A stretch of DNA of 64,000 bases from an uncultured Tenacibaculum sp. (GTDB lineage: Bacteria; Bacteroidota; Bacteroidia; Flavobacteriales; Flavobacteriaceae). The stretch is taken from positions 1 to 64,000 of the forward strand of contig CAKZVD010000024.1 of the NCBI GenBank assembly GCA_937922085.1, read 5' to 3'. A program made the translations under genes and the position numbers. The notes under the pieces were generated by a model. That model saw only the letters and a program-made list of their open reading frames with translations, did not search any database and was not told the origin of the DNA. Position 1 is the first letter of the stretch. The number at the start of each line of letters is the position of its first letter. This document shows positions 15,737-25,396 of the stretch, one piece after another.

Positions 15737-17293
15737 CTATTCTTCTTCTGGTGGTGGATGACCATGAATTTGCTCATACACTTCATCAAAGTTATTTCTT
15801 ATATGAGAATTCAGTTTTTTACGGTAATCATCTTGTAACCAATCTATAAAATTGTGGGTAGATTTACAAATACATTTAGAGTATCTGTGAATTCTATCAT
15901 CAATATCTCCTCCTAATTTTTTTGCTAAAATAATAGCATCGAATACATCTTCACTATTCTCTACACACATGTTTGTATGATGTACAATAGATTTTTCTAA
16001 AACTTTTTTAGAACTCTGTCCCGACTGAATGGTATCTATATATACTTTTTTAACATCAAAATATAAATCTTCTTCCTTAGTATTTGAAAACTCTTTTTTA
16101 ACTCCTTCTGGTAATTCATACCTAAAAGTGCTTTCAATATCTTCATCTGTTAATAAGCTATCTAAATAAAAATTAGGAGCTCTAAACATCTTTTGCCAAT
16201 CTAAATCTGCTCCCCAAGGGCCAAATCTATGGAAATTATTTCCTAAATCAATTACATTAAAAGTAGACTTTCCCGGAAGAATTCGAGACCCTCTACCAAT
16301 CATTTGATAATACAATGTCAATGATTTTGTGGCTCTATTTAAGATGATAGATTTAACTGAAGGCTCATCAAAACCTGTTGTTAAAATACTTACCGATGTT
16401 ATTATTGCGTTTGGTGTTTCATGAAACCATTTTAAAATAGCATCTCTTTCTTTCTTCGTATTTGTATTATCTAAATGAGCAATTGGATATCCAGCTCTTT
16501 TAAACGTATCGTACACATACAAAGAAGTATTAATTCCATTATTAAAAATTAAGGTTTTTGTACCTTTTGCTCTCTCTTCATAAGCTTGTAGTAATTTAGA
16601 AAGCATATTAGTATTGGTATATAAATCTTCCGAAGATTTAACAGTATAATCACCATTTGCTCCTACTTCAAGAGAAGTTAAACCTACATTATAAGAATAT
16701 ACACTTGCTTTAGCTAAATATTCATTTGCTATTAAAGCACCAATACTTTCACCATCTATAAGTTCATCATAATTATCCTTCATAGGCATCTTTATGTTCG
16801 AACTTAAAGGTGTAGCTGTTACTCCTAAAACAAAAGATTTATCAAAAAACTTAAAAAGCTTCGTAAAAGAATTATAATGCGCTTCATCAATAATTACCAA
16901 TCCAACATCAGAAATATCTAAAATATCATCATTTAAACGATTGTTCAATGTTTCTACCATTGCAACAAAACAACTGTAATTTGATTGATCGTCTAAACTT
17001 GCCTTACTATCAATAATTTTATTTTCTACACCAAACTCACCTAACATTCTAGCTGTCTGCTTACATAACTCAATACGGTGCGTCATAATAAGCACTTTCT
17101 TTTTGTAATGTTTCAAATATTGACGGGTAATTTCCGAAAATATTACAGTTTTACCACCTCCCGTTGGTAATTGATATAATAAATGATAATTATTTTGAGC
17201 ATTTTCAAAACTCTTAAAAATTCTGAATAATGCTTCTTTTTGATAATCGTATAAGCTTTTTCCTACTTTATTTTTTGTCTCAGTGTTACTCAA
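15737..17293 (-). CDS. SF2 DEAD/DEAH-box helicase
   Basis: An SSL2/RecQ-like superfamily 2 helicase of about 520-530 aa. Motif I is PTGGGKT, motif Ia MTHRIEL, motif II IIDEAHYN, motif III GVTATP, and the second RecA domain ends in YYQMIGRGSRI (motif VI). A C-terminal extension of about 150 residues has Cys/His residues (MCVENSEDVF, KCICKSTHNF). No ATG lies near the start. The open frame reaches TTG 17329, but a TATTTTTG promoter-like box lies inside that segment, so TTG 17293 just before SNTETKNK is preferred. The 3' end has its own hairpin. Target DNA or RNA is not known. Confidence 0.85.
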   Translation of the reverse strand: MSNTETKNKVGKSLYDYQKEALFRIFKSFENAQNNYHLLYQLPTGGGKTVIFSEITRQYLKHYKKKVLIMTHRIELCKQTARMLGEFGVENKIIDSKASLDDQSNYSCFVAMVETLNNRLNDDILDISDVGLVIIDEAHYNSFTKLFKFFDKSFVLGVTATPLSSNIKMPMKDNYDELIDGESIGALIANEYLAKASVYSYNVGLTSLEVGANGDYTVKSSEDLYTNTNMLSKLLQAYEERAKGTKTLIFNNGINTSLYVYDTFKRAGYPIAHLDNTNTKKERDAILKWFHETPNAIITSVSILTTGFDEPSVKSIILNRATKSLTLYYQMIGRGSRILPGKSTFNVIDLGNNFHRFGPWGADLDWQKMFRAPNFYLDSLLTDEDIESTFRYELPEGVKKEFSNTKEEDLYFDVKKVYIDTIQSGQSSKKVLEKSIVHHTNMCVENSEDVFDAIILAKKLGGDIDDRIHRYSKCICKSTHNFIDWLQDDYRKKLNSHIRNNFDEVYEQIHGHPPPEEE

Positions 17294-17347
17294 AAGGCTA
17301 TTTTTTTGAAAACTCAAAAATACAACCAATTTACAAAAGCTATCCTA

Positions 17348-17752
17348 TTATTTTACAATTTTTTCAAGATCTACCCTAGCAATATCATAATGAGATGCAT
17401 GTAAAACCGCTTTTCCTTTGCTAATCAACAATAATTGAGGAGATTGATGAAGCACTTGAAACGCATATCCTACTTCACTTGATAAATCTCTGTGATTTAA
17501 TAAATCTAAATAGTAAACATCAATTTTATCTGTTAAATTTTCAGAAAAAGAACTATCAAAACTTTTTATAACAGACCTACTTATGCCACAACGCGTTGAA
17601 TGTTTAAAAATTGCAACTGGTTTAGTTTTCGATTTTTTCTTTATTAATTCTATTTGTTCTAAAGATTTTAAAGGAATCCAATTAACATTCGATTTTACCT
17701 CTTTTTTTTCTTGTTGATCTGATTTCTTAAATATATTTCCAAAAATTCCCAT
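17348..17752 (-). CDS. ytxJ: Bacillithiol-system redox protein YtxJ
   Basis: A 134-aa monothiol thioredoxin-fold protein of the YtxJ family, proposed to remove bacillithiol from mixed disulfides, acting in the cytosol. The redox motif KHSTRCGISR (about 50-59) has a single Cys55. The middle VYYLDLLNHRDLSSEVG and the cis-Pro segment HQSPQLLLI are typical. Length fits the family. It sits 55 bases from the preferred helicase start on the same strand and may share its transcript. It implies that the organism makes bacillithiol, although no bsh gene is in the window. Confidence 0.88.
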   Translation of the reverse strand: MGIFGNIFKKSDQQEKKEVKSNVNWIPLKSLEQIELIKKKSKTKPVAIFKHSTRCGISRSVIKSFDSSFSENLTDKIDVYYLDLLNHRDLSSEVGYAFQVLHQSPQLLLISKGKAVLHASHYDIARVDLEKIVK

Positions 17753-17808
17753 ATTATTACTTTTTACATTTATTATTGTCGGAAAAAAATCAAAACCCTT
17801 TCAAAAAA

Positions 17809-17851
17809 GACAAAAAGTCATCTAATTCAATTACTAAAACGACAAAATGTC
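17809..17851 (+). promoter_or_regulatory. Paired GACA-AAA-TGTC-like operator candidates upstream of clpB
   Basis: GACAAAATGTC (17841-17851) is a perfect inverted repeat with a 3-base centre. GACAAAAAGTC (17809-17819) is a near copy exactly 32 bases, about three helical turns, upstream. They lie 64-106 bases before the clpB ATG, followed by TATTTTTG-like sequence. No CIRCE element was seen. A heat-shock regulator site is a reasonable inference. Confidence 0.45.
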
Positions 17852-17914
17852 TTTGTTTTGTTTTTATTTTTGATTGGTATTGATTTTGACACTAGCAAAT
17901 AAAAAAATAAAATT

Positions 17915-20518
17915 ATGAATTTTAATAATTTTACTATAAAATCTCAAGAAAGTATTCAACTTTCACAACAAATAGCGCAAGAACGTGAACATGGTCAAAT
18001 TGAAAATGAGCATATATTTAAAGCGTTGTTTCAAACAGATGAAAATATACTTCCTTTTATTTTAAAAAAATTAAATGTTAACATTAATCTTGTTAAGCAA
18101 ATATTAGACAAACAATTAAATAGTTTTTCTAAAGTAACTGGTTCTGAAATACTCATTTCTAGAGAAACCAGTAAAACGTTAACTGAGGCTTCTATTATAG
18201 CTAAAAAAATGAAAGATGAATATGTTTCTATAGAGCATTTAATCTTAGCAATTTTTAATTCAAAAAGTCAAGTAGCTCAACTTTTAAAAGATCAAGGTAT
18301 CAATGAAAAAAATTTAAAAGCAGCTATAGAAGAATTACGTAAAGGCAATAGAGTTACTTCTCAAAATGCAGAAGAATCTTATAATGCACTTAATAAATAT
18401 GCTAAAAACTTAAATAAATTAGCACAAGATGGGAAATTAGATCCTGTTATTGGTAGAGATGAAGAAATTAGAAGGTTACTTCAAATTCTTTCTCGAAGAA
18501 CTAAAAACAACCCTATTTTGGTTGGTGAACCTGGTACTGGTAAAACAGCAATTGCTGAAGGTTTAGCTCATAGAATTATTCGTGGCGATGTTCCTGAGAA
18601 TTTAAAAGATAAGCAAATTTACTCTTTAGATATGGGGTCATTAATCGCTGGCGCCAAGTTTAAAGGAGAGTTTGAAGAGCGTTTAAAAGCAGTTGTAAAA
18701 GAAGTAACTTCTTCTGAGGGTGATTTAGTTTTGTTTATTGACGAAATACATACTTTAGTAGGTGCCGGTGGCGGACAAGGTGCAATGGATGCTGCTAATA
18801 TTTTAAAACCTGCTTTAGCTAGAGGTGAACTTAGAGCTATTGGAGCTACTACTCTTGATGAATATCAAAAATATTTTGAAAAAGATAAGGCTTTAGAGCG
18901 TCGTTTTCAAAAAGTGTTAGTAGATGAACCTGATACTGAAAGTGCCATTTCTATTTTACGTGGAATTAAAGAAAAGTATGAAACTCATCATAAAGTTAGA
19001 ATTAAAGATGAGGCTATTATTGGAGCAGTAGAACTTTCTCAACGTTATATTACAAGTCGTTTTTTACCAGATAAAGCAATTGATTTAATGGATGAAGCTG
19101 CTGCAAAATTACGCATGGAAATAAACTCTAAACCAGAAGAATTAGATGTTTTAGATCGTAGAATAATGCAGTTAGAAATTGAAATTGAGGCTATAAAACG
19201 TGAAAATGATGATACTAAGTTAAAGTCTTTATATGCAGATTTAGCGAACTTAAAAGAAGATCGCAATGATATTAACGCTAAATGGCAATCTGAAAAAACA
19301 GTAGTAGATACTATTCAGTCTTTAAAAACTTCTATAGAAAATTATAAACTAGAAGCTGAAAAAGCAGAACGAAACGGTGATTATGGTAAGGTTGCAGAAT
19401 TACGTTACGGAAAAATTAAAGAAGCCCAAGAAAATTTAGAAGAGCAACAATTGATATTAGCTAATCAAAATGAAAGCTCTTTAATTAAAGAAGAAGTAAA
19501 CTATGATGATATTGCAGAAGTTGTAGCAAAATGGACAGGTATACCTGTAACTAAAATGCTACAATCTGAGCGTGAAAAATTACTTCGATTAGAAGATGAA
19601 TTACACAAACGTGTAGTTGGACAAGAAGAAGCTATTGAGGCTATTTCAGATGCTGTTCGCAGATCTAGAGCAGGATTACAAAACCCTAATAAACCTATTG
19701 GTTCTTTCTTATTTTTAGGAACAACAGGAGTTGGTAAAACAGAATTAGCAAAGGCACTTGCTTCTTATTTATTTGATGATGAAAACTCTATGACTCGTAT
19801 TGATATGAGTGAATATCAAGAACGTCATTCTGTAAGTCGATTAGTTGGTGCTCCTCCAGGATATGTTGGTTATGACGAAGGCGGACAACTTACCGAAGCT
19901 GTTAGGAGAAAACCTTATTCTGTTATTTTATTAGATGAAATAGAAAAAGCACATCCCGATACTTTTAACATCTTATTGCAAGTTTTAGATGAAGGTAGAT
20001 TAACTGACAATAAAGGACGTGTTGCAGATTTTAAAAACACGATTATTATTATGACTTCAAATATGGGAAGCCATATTATTCAAGAGAAGTTTAATAACAT
20101 GAAGGGTGACATTCATACTACTATGGAATTTGCTAAAGATGAAGTTATAGGATTATTAAAACAAACCGTTCGTCCAGAGTTTTTAAATAGAATCGATGAT
20201 ATTACATTATTTACTCCTCTTTTAGAAACACATATTAAGAAAATTGTTCAAATTCAGTTGAACAATGTCAAAAAAATGGTTGCTGAACAAAACATTACTT
20301 TAGACGCTACTGAAGAAGCTATAAAGTATTTAGCTAAAAAAGGATATCAACCAGAATTTGGGGCACGTCCTGTAAAAAGAGTCATACAAAAAGAAGTTTT
20401 AAATCTATTATCTAAAGAAATATTAGCAGGAAAAATAACTAGTGATACTTTAATTTTATTAGATGAATTTGATGATCAATTAGTTTTCAGAAACCCTGTA
20501 AAGGATGAAGAGGAATAA
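17915..20518 (+). CDS. clpB: ATP-dependent disaggregase ClpB
   Basis: ClpB is the hexameric Hsp100 chaperone that pulls proteins from aggregates with DnaK. At 867 aa it has the full layout: N-terminal repeats (1-145), AAA1 with Walker A GEPGTGKT and Walker [10 protein letters not shown], the coiled-coil middle domain (about 400-530), AAA2 with GTTGVGKT and [13 protein letters not shown], and the small C-terminal domain [16 protein letters not shown]. The IGF/IGL ClpP-binding loop of ClpA/C is absent, as expected for ClpB. It has its own promoter region with candidate stress operators and its own terminator. Confidence 0.97.
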   Translation: MNFNNFTIKSQESIQLSQQIAQEREHGQIENEHIFKALFQTDENILPFILKKLNVNINLVKQILDKQLNSFSKVTGSEILISRETSKTLTEASIIAKKMKDEYVSIEHLILAIFNSKSQVAQLLKDQGINEKNLKAAIEELRKGNRVTSQNAEESYNALNKYAKNLNKLAQDGKLDPVIGRDEEIRRLLQILSRRTKNNPILVGEPGTGKTAIAEGLAHRIIRGDVPENLKDKQIYSLDMGSLIAGAKFKGEFEERLKAVVKEVTSSEGDLVLFIDEIHTLVGAGGGQGAMDAANILKPALARGELRAIGATTLDEYQKYFEKDKALERRFQKVLVDEPDTESAISILRGIKEKYETHHKVRIKDEAIIGAVELSQRYITSRFLPDKAIDLMDEAAAKLRMEINSKPEELDVLDRRIMQLEIEIEAIKRENDDTKLKSLYADLANLKEDRNDINAKWQSEKTVVDTIQSLKTSIENYKLEAEKAERNGDYGKVAELRYGKIKEAQENLEEQQLILANQNESSLIKEEVNYDDIAEVVAKWTGIPVTKMLQSEREKLLRLEDELHKRVVGQEEAIEAISDAVRRSRAGLQNPNKPIGSFLFLGTTGVGKTELAKALASYLFDDENSMTRIDMSEYQERHSVSRLVGAPPGYVGYDEGGQLTEAVRRKPYSVILLDEIEKAHPDTFNILLQVLDEGRLTDNKGRVADFKNTIIIMTSNMGSHIIQEKFNNMKGDIHTTMEFAKDEVIGLLKQTVRPEFLNRIDDITLFTPLLETHIKKIVQIQLNNVKKMVAEQNITLDATEEAIKYLAKKGYQPEFGARPVKRVIQKEVLNLLSKEILAGKITSDTLILLDEFDDQLVFRNPVKDEEE

Positions 20519-20559
20519 AAATAATAAAGAGCAGCAAAAAGCTGCTCTTTATTATTTTT
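20517..20559. terminator. clpB terminator
   Basis: A perfect stem of about 19 bp with loop AAAAA, centred on AAGAGCAGC/GCTGCTCTT, starting within the clpB stop codon and ending in ATTATTTTTA. It is effective in both directions. Confidence 0.85.
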
Positions 20560-20620
20560 ATTCTTTGTATTTACTCAAAACACTTCTTTTAATGAGCTGC
20601 CTCACTCTAAAGGTAAGGTA

Positions 20621-21643
20621 TTATACGAATTGCTTCGTTAAGTTATTTATTTGATTTAGTTCTGTTTCAGAAAAATGATTGTTTTCTAAGGCTTTTAAGT
20701 TATCTATTAATTGATTCGAAGAACTAGCTCCTACTAATACTGAAGTCACTCCTTTTTGACACAACAACCAAGAAATTGCCATTTGATGTAATTTTTGTCC
20801 TCTAGCTTTAGCTATTTCATTAAGTTTCCTTATAACTGGTAACTTTTCTTCAACAGTATTACTTTCTAAATACGTTTTACTTTTAGCAGCTCTCGAATTT
20901 TCAGGAATTCCATCTATATATTTATCTGTTAACATTCCTTGTGCTAACGGAGAAAAAGCAATACAACCTAATTTATTTTCTAACAAATTAGGTAATATTT
21001 CTTTTTCAATTTTACGATCTAACATAGAGTATCTTGCTTGATCTATTATAAAAGGAACTTTTAATTCTTTAAGTAACTTAGTTATTTCAGTAATTTGCTC
21101 AGCTCCATAATTAGAAATCCCTATATATAAAGCCTTACCTTGCCTAACAATATCAGATAAAGCAATTGCTGTTTCTTCTAAAGGTGTATTAAGATCTGGC
21201 CTATGATGATAAAAGACATCTACATATTCTAAACTTAAACGTTTTAAACTTTGATCTAAACTAGAAATTAAATGCTTACGAGACCCATAATTTCCATAAG
21301 GTCCTTCCCACATATCATAACCAGCCTTGGTTGATATAAAAAGTTCATCTCTATAAGATTTAAAATTTTGCTTATATAAAAGTCCAAAATTAACTTCGGC
21401 ACTTCCATAAGGAGGTCCATAATTATTTGCTAAATCAAAATGCGTAATTCCATTATCAAAAGCAGTTCGTAAAATTTCTTCAGAATTAGCTTGTAAATCA
21501 TACTTTCCAAAATTATGCCATAAACCTAAAGATATAGAAGGTAATAAAACACCACTATTACCACACCTATTATATTGCATATTAGTATATCTATTCTCTT
21601 GTGCTAAATAAGTTTTATATTGTGATTTGTCATTTATTTTCAT
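20621..21643 (-). CDS. gpr: Aldo/keto reductase, L-glyceraldehyde-3-phosphate reductase (YghZ) type
   Basis: A 340-aa NADPH-dependent reductase closely resembling E. coli YghZ/Gpr, which reduces L-glyceraldehyde 3-phosphate and methylglyoxal-type toxic aldehydes. Shared segments include LPSISLGLWHNFG, THFDLANNYGPPYGSAE, ELFISTKAGYDMWEGPYG and SLDQSLKRLSLEYVDVFY. The catalytic tetrad is visible (Asp and Tyr in FDLANNYG, Lys in STKAGYD, His in YHHRPD), as is the NADP-site region PLAQGMLTDKY. It follows the RDD gene by 15 bases on the same strand and probably shares its transcript; the link may be chance. Confidence 0.9.
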   Translation of the reverse strand: MKINDKSQYKTYLAQENRYTNMQYNRCGNSGVLLPSISLGLWHNFGKYDLQANSEEILRTAFDNGITHFDLANNYGPPYGSAEVNFGLLYKQNFKSYRDELFISTKAGYDMWEGPYGNYGSRKHLISSLDQSLKRLSLEYVDVFYHHRPDLNTPLEETAIALSDIVRQGKALYIGISNYGAEQITEITKLLKELKVPFIIDQARYSMLDRKIEKEILPNLLENKLGCIAFSPLAQGMLTDKYIDGIPENSRAAKSKTYLESNTVEEKLPVIRKLNEIAKARGQKLHQMAISWLLCQKGVTSVLVGASSSNQLIDNLKALENNHFSETELNQINNLTKQFV

Positions 21644-21658
21644 GAAAAAATAATTAAA

Positions 21659-22477
21659 TTATTTATCTTGTGTATAGTAATTAAAATCTTTTAAAACAGT
21701 ATCTATAAAGTTAACATCAGCAATTTCTTTATCTTTAGAAACACCAGTAACTTCCTCTATTTTAACTCTTAATTTTATAAGTGTATTATAATCTTTAGCT
21801 TTTTTAGCTTTTGTATATGTATCTTTAACTATTCGAACATCATTGTCAGATAATTTAATAACATTAGGATAAGTAGGTTTATAATTATCTTTAATATTTT
21901 CTAAAATAGTTCTAGAAAAACTTGCTGTATCTTTTAATGAAACAACCACCGTATTTGCAGAAATATCTCCCATTCTTTGGTTTCTATCTGTAAAAACAAT
22001 CATAAAAAAGCCTATTAATTTTCCTAATAAAAAAATGAACCATAACCAGATATAAAAATCTTTACCATGCATTTGGCTATTAAATAAAACAAACACTAAT
22101 ATAAAGAAATTAAAATCTACAATTCTTGAAAACCAGCGTATTGTATAATCTAAAATTGAAGGCTTAAATCCTTCAATATTTATTACTTTTATTTTCAATA
22201 CTTTCTTTCCAATTGTTTGACCATCTAATAAGATTTCAGAATACAATGAATAAAATGTAATTGGTAAAAAAAATAAAATACCCAAAGCTTTTCTAGACCA
22301 ATAATCTTGTTCAACAATATCTCCTATAAACCTCATATCTACAAACTTTGTTAAGAAGTAGATATATGCTAGTTTTATAATATTATCTAGTACAAAAGCT
22401 AGTAACCTTTGACCGACATTTGCTACTTCAAAATTTATTTTAACATTTTGTGTAGTATTTACTTGTAGTGTTTTCAT
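21659..22477 (-). CDS. RDD family membrane protein of the SpoIIM-DUF58 locus
   Basis: A 272-aa integral membrane protein with an RDD domain (about 15-190): Arg24 in VGQRLLAFVLD, the DGQTIGKKVLKIKV loop and NQRMGDISANTVVV. The last 80 residues form a soluble tail. In many Bacteroidota an RDD gene lies divergent from a SpoIIM-like gene and the MoxR/DUF58 operon, as here, with only 20 bases between start codons. That conserved neighbourhood suggests a shared envelope-linked job, still undefined. Confidence 0.88.
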   Translation of the reverse strand: MKTLQVNTTQNVKINFEVANVGQRLLAFVLDNIIKLAYIYFLTKFVDMRFIGDIVEQDYWSRKALGILFFLPITFYSLYSEILLDGQTIGKKVLKIKVINIEGFKPSILDYTIRWFSRIVDFNFFILVFVLFNSQMHGKDFYIWLWFIFLLGKLIGFFMIVFTDRNQRMGDISANTVVVSLKDTASFSRTILENIKDNYKPTYPNVIKLSDNDVRIVKDTYTKAKKAKDYNTLIKLRVKIEEVTGVSKDKEIADVNFIDTVLKDFNYYTQDK

Positions 22478-22493
22478 ACAATTTTTACATTTG
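22463..22493 (+). promoter_or_regulatory. Promoter of the SpoIIM-DUF58 operon, lying in the RDD gene start
   Basis: TTG (22463-22465), 20 bases, TACATTTG (22486-22493), then CTTT and the SpoIIM ATG at 22498. This is a full Bacteroidota promoter with the same spacing as the one at 14053. The predicted start falls at or next to the ATG, so the operon mRNA is probably leaderless. The -33 element lies inside the divergent RDD coding region. Confidence 0.6.
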
Positions 22494-22497
22494 CTTT

Positions 22498-23466
22498 ATG
22501 AGAGAGATCGCTTTCATAAAGCAAAATAAAGAAAAATGGCTTGAATTAGAAGAAGTAATTTCAAATAAAAATGAAAAAACTCCAGATGAAATTGCCGATT
22601 TGCATATAAAAATCATGAATGATTTATCATATGCACAATCTTTCTATCCAAAAAGTAATGTTGTTCCTTATTTAAATAAGCTAGCAAAAAGTAGCTATGG
22701 AAAGATTTACCATACAAAAAAGCAAGATAAAAATGTATTATTAGCTTTTTTCTTTGAGACGATTCCTTTATTATTATATAAGCATCGAAAATACATGTAT
22801 ATTTCTTTTGCTGTTTTTTTTGTTTGTTTTTTTATAGGACTATTATCTACTTTTAATGACGAAAACTTCGCTAGAGAAATATTGGGTAATGGTTATGTAG
22901 AAGAAACACTAGCTAATATTGAAAGTGGTGATGCTTTAGCTATTTACAAAGGAGGTAGTAACTGGGGTAGTTTTATAGGAATATTTTCTAACAACTTAAG
23001 AGTTGGTATTTATATGTTTCTTTCTGGTTTATTCTTAGGCATAGGGTCTGGTTATTATATTATACAAAATGGTATTATGGTTGCTGTTTTCCAAGCTTTC
23101 TTCTATCAAAATAATTCATTACTAGATAGTTTAAAAGGTATATGGATTCATGGGACTTATGAGATTTTTGGTATGATTATAGAAGCTGGTTGCGGTTATA
23201 TTATTGGTGCCAGCATTTTATTCCCAGGAGCTTTAAAGAGATTAGAATCTTTTAAAATAGGTATAAGAGAAGCATTTTTTATATTCTTAAGTACAGTTCC
23301 CTTTACTTTTGTAGCGGCTTTTTTAGAAGGCTATGTTACTAGATACTATAATAAAGTACCAGGATTTGTTTGTTTTTTAATTATTGCTACTTCGTTAATA
23401 TCCATTTCTTATTATTATTTAATATTACCCCATAAGGTAGCTGCTAAAAAACTAATTAAAGAATGA
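22498..23466 (+). CDS. SpoIIM-like membrane protein (stage II sporulation protein M family)
   Basis: A 322-aa membrane protein starting at ATG 22498 (MREIAFIKQNKEKW); the frame extends 10 codons upstream but that part overlaps the divergent promoter. A soluble N-terminal region (1-95) is followed by about five to six hydrophobic helices, including YMYISFAVFFVCFFIGLL, RVGIYMFLSGLFLGIGSGYY and HGTYEIFGMIIEAGCGYIIG, the last being the family hallmark. Flavobacteria do not sporulate; this branch travels with MoxR/DUF58 operons and its role is unknown. It overlaps the next gene by four bases (ATGA), showing coupling. Confidence 0.88.
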   Translation: MREIAFIKQNKEKWLELEEVISNKNEKTPDEIADLHIKIMNDLSYAQSFYPKSNVVPYLNKLAKSSYGKIYHTKKQDKNVLLAFFFETIPLLLYKHRKYMYISFAVFFVCFFIGLLSTFNDENFAREILGNGYVEETLANIESGDALAIYKGGSNWGSFIGIFSNNLRVGIYMFLSGLFLGIGSGYYIIQNGIMVAVFQAFFYQNNSLLDSLKGIWIHGTYEIFGMIIEAGCGYIIGASILFPGALKRLESFKIGIREAFFIFLSTVPFTFVAAFLEGYVTRYYNKVPGFVCFLIIATSLISISYYYLILPHKVAAKKLIKE

Positions 23467-24167
23467 GAAAAATAGTATTCCTTTTTTTAATCTTTCTTAG
23501 TATTTCGGTTAGTAGTCAAAGTTCTAATAATTCATCTTCTTTAAAAGATATTGAACCTATTGAAAATAGATCTTTTGATAATAATTTGAAGTCAAAATAT
23601 AATAGTTTTGAATTTGACTATAAAGAATATGAAGCTCCAAAAAAACAAAAAACTAAAGAATTCAAAAACAATAAACCAGCTGATTTAAGTTCTTTAAAAT
23701 CTTTTGTTAATTTTTTAACAACCATATTTCCGTATCTACTAGCTCTAATCGTTATTCTTATTATCGTAAAAAGTATTTTAAACAATGATGGTTCTCTTTG
23801 GAATTTTAATCGAAAAAAGAAAATAGCAAAAGTTGCTATTGTTTCTGAAAATGAAGATGAAAACATTCATCTTAATGATTATTTAAAATTAGTTGAAAAG
23901 GCTAAAAAAGAAGGTAACTTTAGAAAAGCTACTCGATATTATTATTTGTTTCTACTCAAAAAAATGTCTGATAAGGAATTAATAACATTTGATAAAGACA
24001 AAACTAATACTGAATATCTTTTCGATTTAAAAAAGACTGAATTAAGAAAAAACTTTTCTTATTTATTATATATCTATGATTATGTATGGTATGGTGAGTT
24101 TACTATTGATCATTCAAAATTTACTACTATAGAAAATAAATACCAATCATTTTTAAATAAATTGTAA
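23463..24167 (+). CDS. DUF4129 domain membrane protein
   Basis: A 234-aa protein with signal peptide (1-18), a low-complexity Ser/Asn/Lys periplasmic stretch, one transmembrane helix (about 81-106, PYLLALIVILIIVKSIL) and a cytoplasmic DUF4129 domain (about 130-232) with KLVEKAKKEGNFRKATRYYYLFLLKKM and YVWYGEFTID. Such domains look related to the C-terminal part of transglutaminase-type membrane proteins. It overlaps the SpoIIM-like gene by four bases and abuts the next gene without a gap. Confidence 0.85.
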   Translation: MRKIVFLFLIFLSISVSSQSSNNSSSLKDIEPIENRSFDNNLKSKYNSFEFDYKEYEAPKKQKTKEFKNNKPADLSSLKSFVNFLTTIFPYLLALIVILIIVKSILNNDGSLWNFNRKKKIAKVAIVSENEDENIHLNDYLKLVEKAKKEGNFRKATRYYYLFLLKKMSDKELITFDKDKTNTEYLFDLKKTELRKNFSYLLYIYDYVWYGEFTIDHSKFTTIENKYQSFLNKL

Positions 24168-25394
24168 TTGATTAAAAGAGAAAAAATAACGTCCCTTCTA
24201 CCCTGTCTTATTCTTTTAAGCTTCTTTTTTTGGGGTTGTAATACAAAAACAAATTGGAGAGAAAACTATAGAGAACGTTCTAAAGATCCTTTTGGTACGT
24301 ACATAATTGCAAATGAAACCGAACATTTATTTAGCGATAATGATTTTACATTATTAAATAAACATATCTATGATTATTTTAATGATATTTATTATGAAGA
24401 TGAAGCTAATATTGCCAATTACATTTGTATTAAATCTACTGCATATAGATTAGATGAAGAAAGCTTAGAAAAACTTTTAAAATTTGTTGCTTCTGGAAAC
24501 GATGTTTTTTTATCACTAAACTATTTTAATGATTATTTAAAAGAATCTTTAAAGTTTGACACAACTAATCTTGATGAAGAAGTATATTCCGTTGAAGATT
24601 TAAGAGATTTAGAAAGTACTTTCACGTTAAAGAATAAACAATTTAAAAACACTACTTTTAAATTTGATAGAAATATTAGGAAAAATTATTTTTCAAAATA
24701 TGATACGCTTACAACAACTATTTTAGGTACTCAAAAGATTGATAGAGTTACTTCAAAACCTAATTTTATAAAGATTCGACATTTTGATGGAAATATCTTT
24801 TTACATACACAACCCATTGCTTTCACTAATTATTATTTACTAAATAAGAATGAGAATTATGCTTCTAATGCATTTTCATATTTACCAAACAGAACAATTT
24901 TTTGGGATCCACAAATTAGAAGAAGTAAAAGCAATAAAAACCAAGACGATGGTAAATCTGCTCTACAATTTTTCATGAAGCATCCATCCTTAAAATGGTC
25001 TTTATATTTAGGCTTTTTTGGATTATTAGTTTTCCTTCTGTTTAATGCAAGAAGAAAACAACGTGCAATACCAGAAATGAAGTCGTTGAAAAATTCAACT
25101 AAAGACTTTACACATACAATTGCTAACCTATATATAAAAGAAGAAAATCATAAAAATTTAGCCACTAAAAAAATCACTTATTTCTTAGAAAAAATTAGAA
25201 CTAAGTATCATATTGAAACTCGTAATTTAAATGATGATTTTATAAATAAACTTGCTGCAAAATCAGGAAATACGGTTCATACAACAAAATATTTAACCAA
25301 TACCATTATCGCATTAAATAAAAGGTATGAGTGTTCACAAGATGAATTGGTTCGCTTAAACACACTCATTGAAAACTTTTTACAAAAGAAATAA
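24168..25394 (+). CDS. DUF4350 lipoprotein/membrane protein
   Basis: A 408-aa protein starting with TTG directly after the previous stop codon; no in-frame ATG fits, so translation probably re-initiates there. A lipoprotein-like signal ends in FFFWGC (Cys24). A DUF4350 domain follows (about 40-250), then a transmembrane helix (about 273-292, LYLGFFGLLVFLLF) and a C-terminal cytoplasmic helical part. The family occurs in the SpoIIM/MoxR/DUF58 operons of Bacteroidota; function unknown. Confidence 0.85.
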   Translation: MIKREKITSLLPCLILLSFFFWGCNTKTNWRENYRERSKDPFGTYIIANETEHLFSDNDFTLLNKHIYDYFNDIYYEDEANIANYICIKSTAYRLDEESLEKLLKFVASGNDVFLSLNYFNDYLKESLKFDTTNLDEEVYSVEDLRDLESTFTLKNKQFKNTTFKFDRNIRKNYFSKYDTLTTTILGTQKIDRVTSKPNFIKIRHFDGNIFLHTQPIAFTNYYLLNKNENYASNAFSYLPNRTIFWDPQIRRSKSNKNQDDGKSALQFFMKHPSLKWSLYLGFFGLLVFLLFNARRKQRAIPEMKSLKNSTKDFTHTIANLYIKEENHKNLATKKITYFLEKIRTKYHIETRNLNDDFINKLAAKSGNTVHTTKYLTNTIIALNKRYECSQDELVRLNTLIENFLQKK

Positions 25395-25396
25395 TT

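Noticed and set aside
22498-23466. SpoIIM-like gene as a sign of sporulation
   Set aside because: The family is widespread in non-sporulating Bacteroidota in MoxR/DUF58 operons; no other sporulation genes are present.
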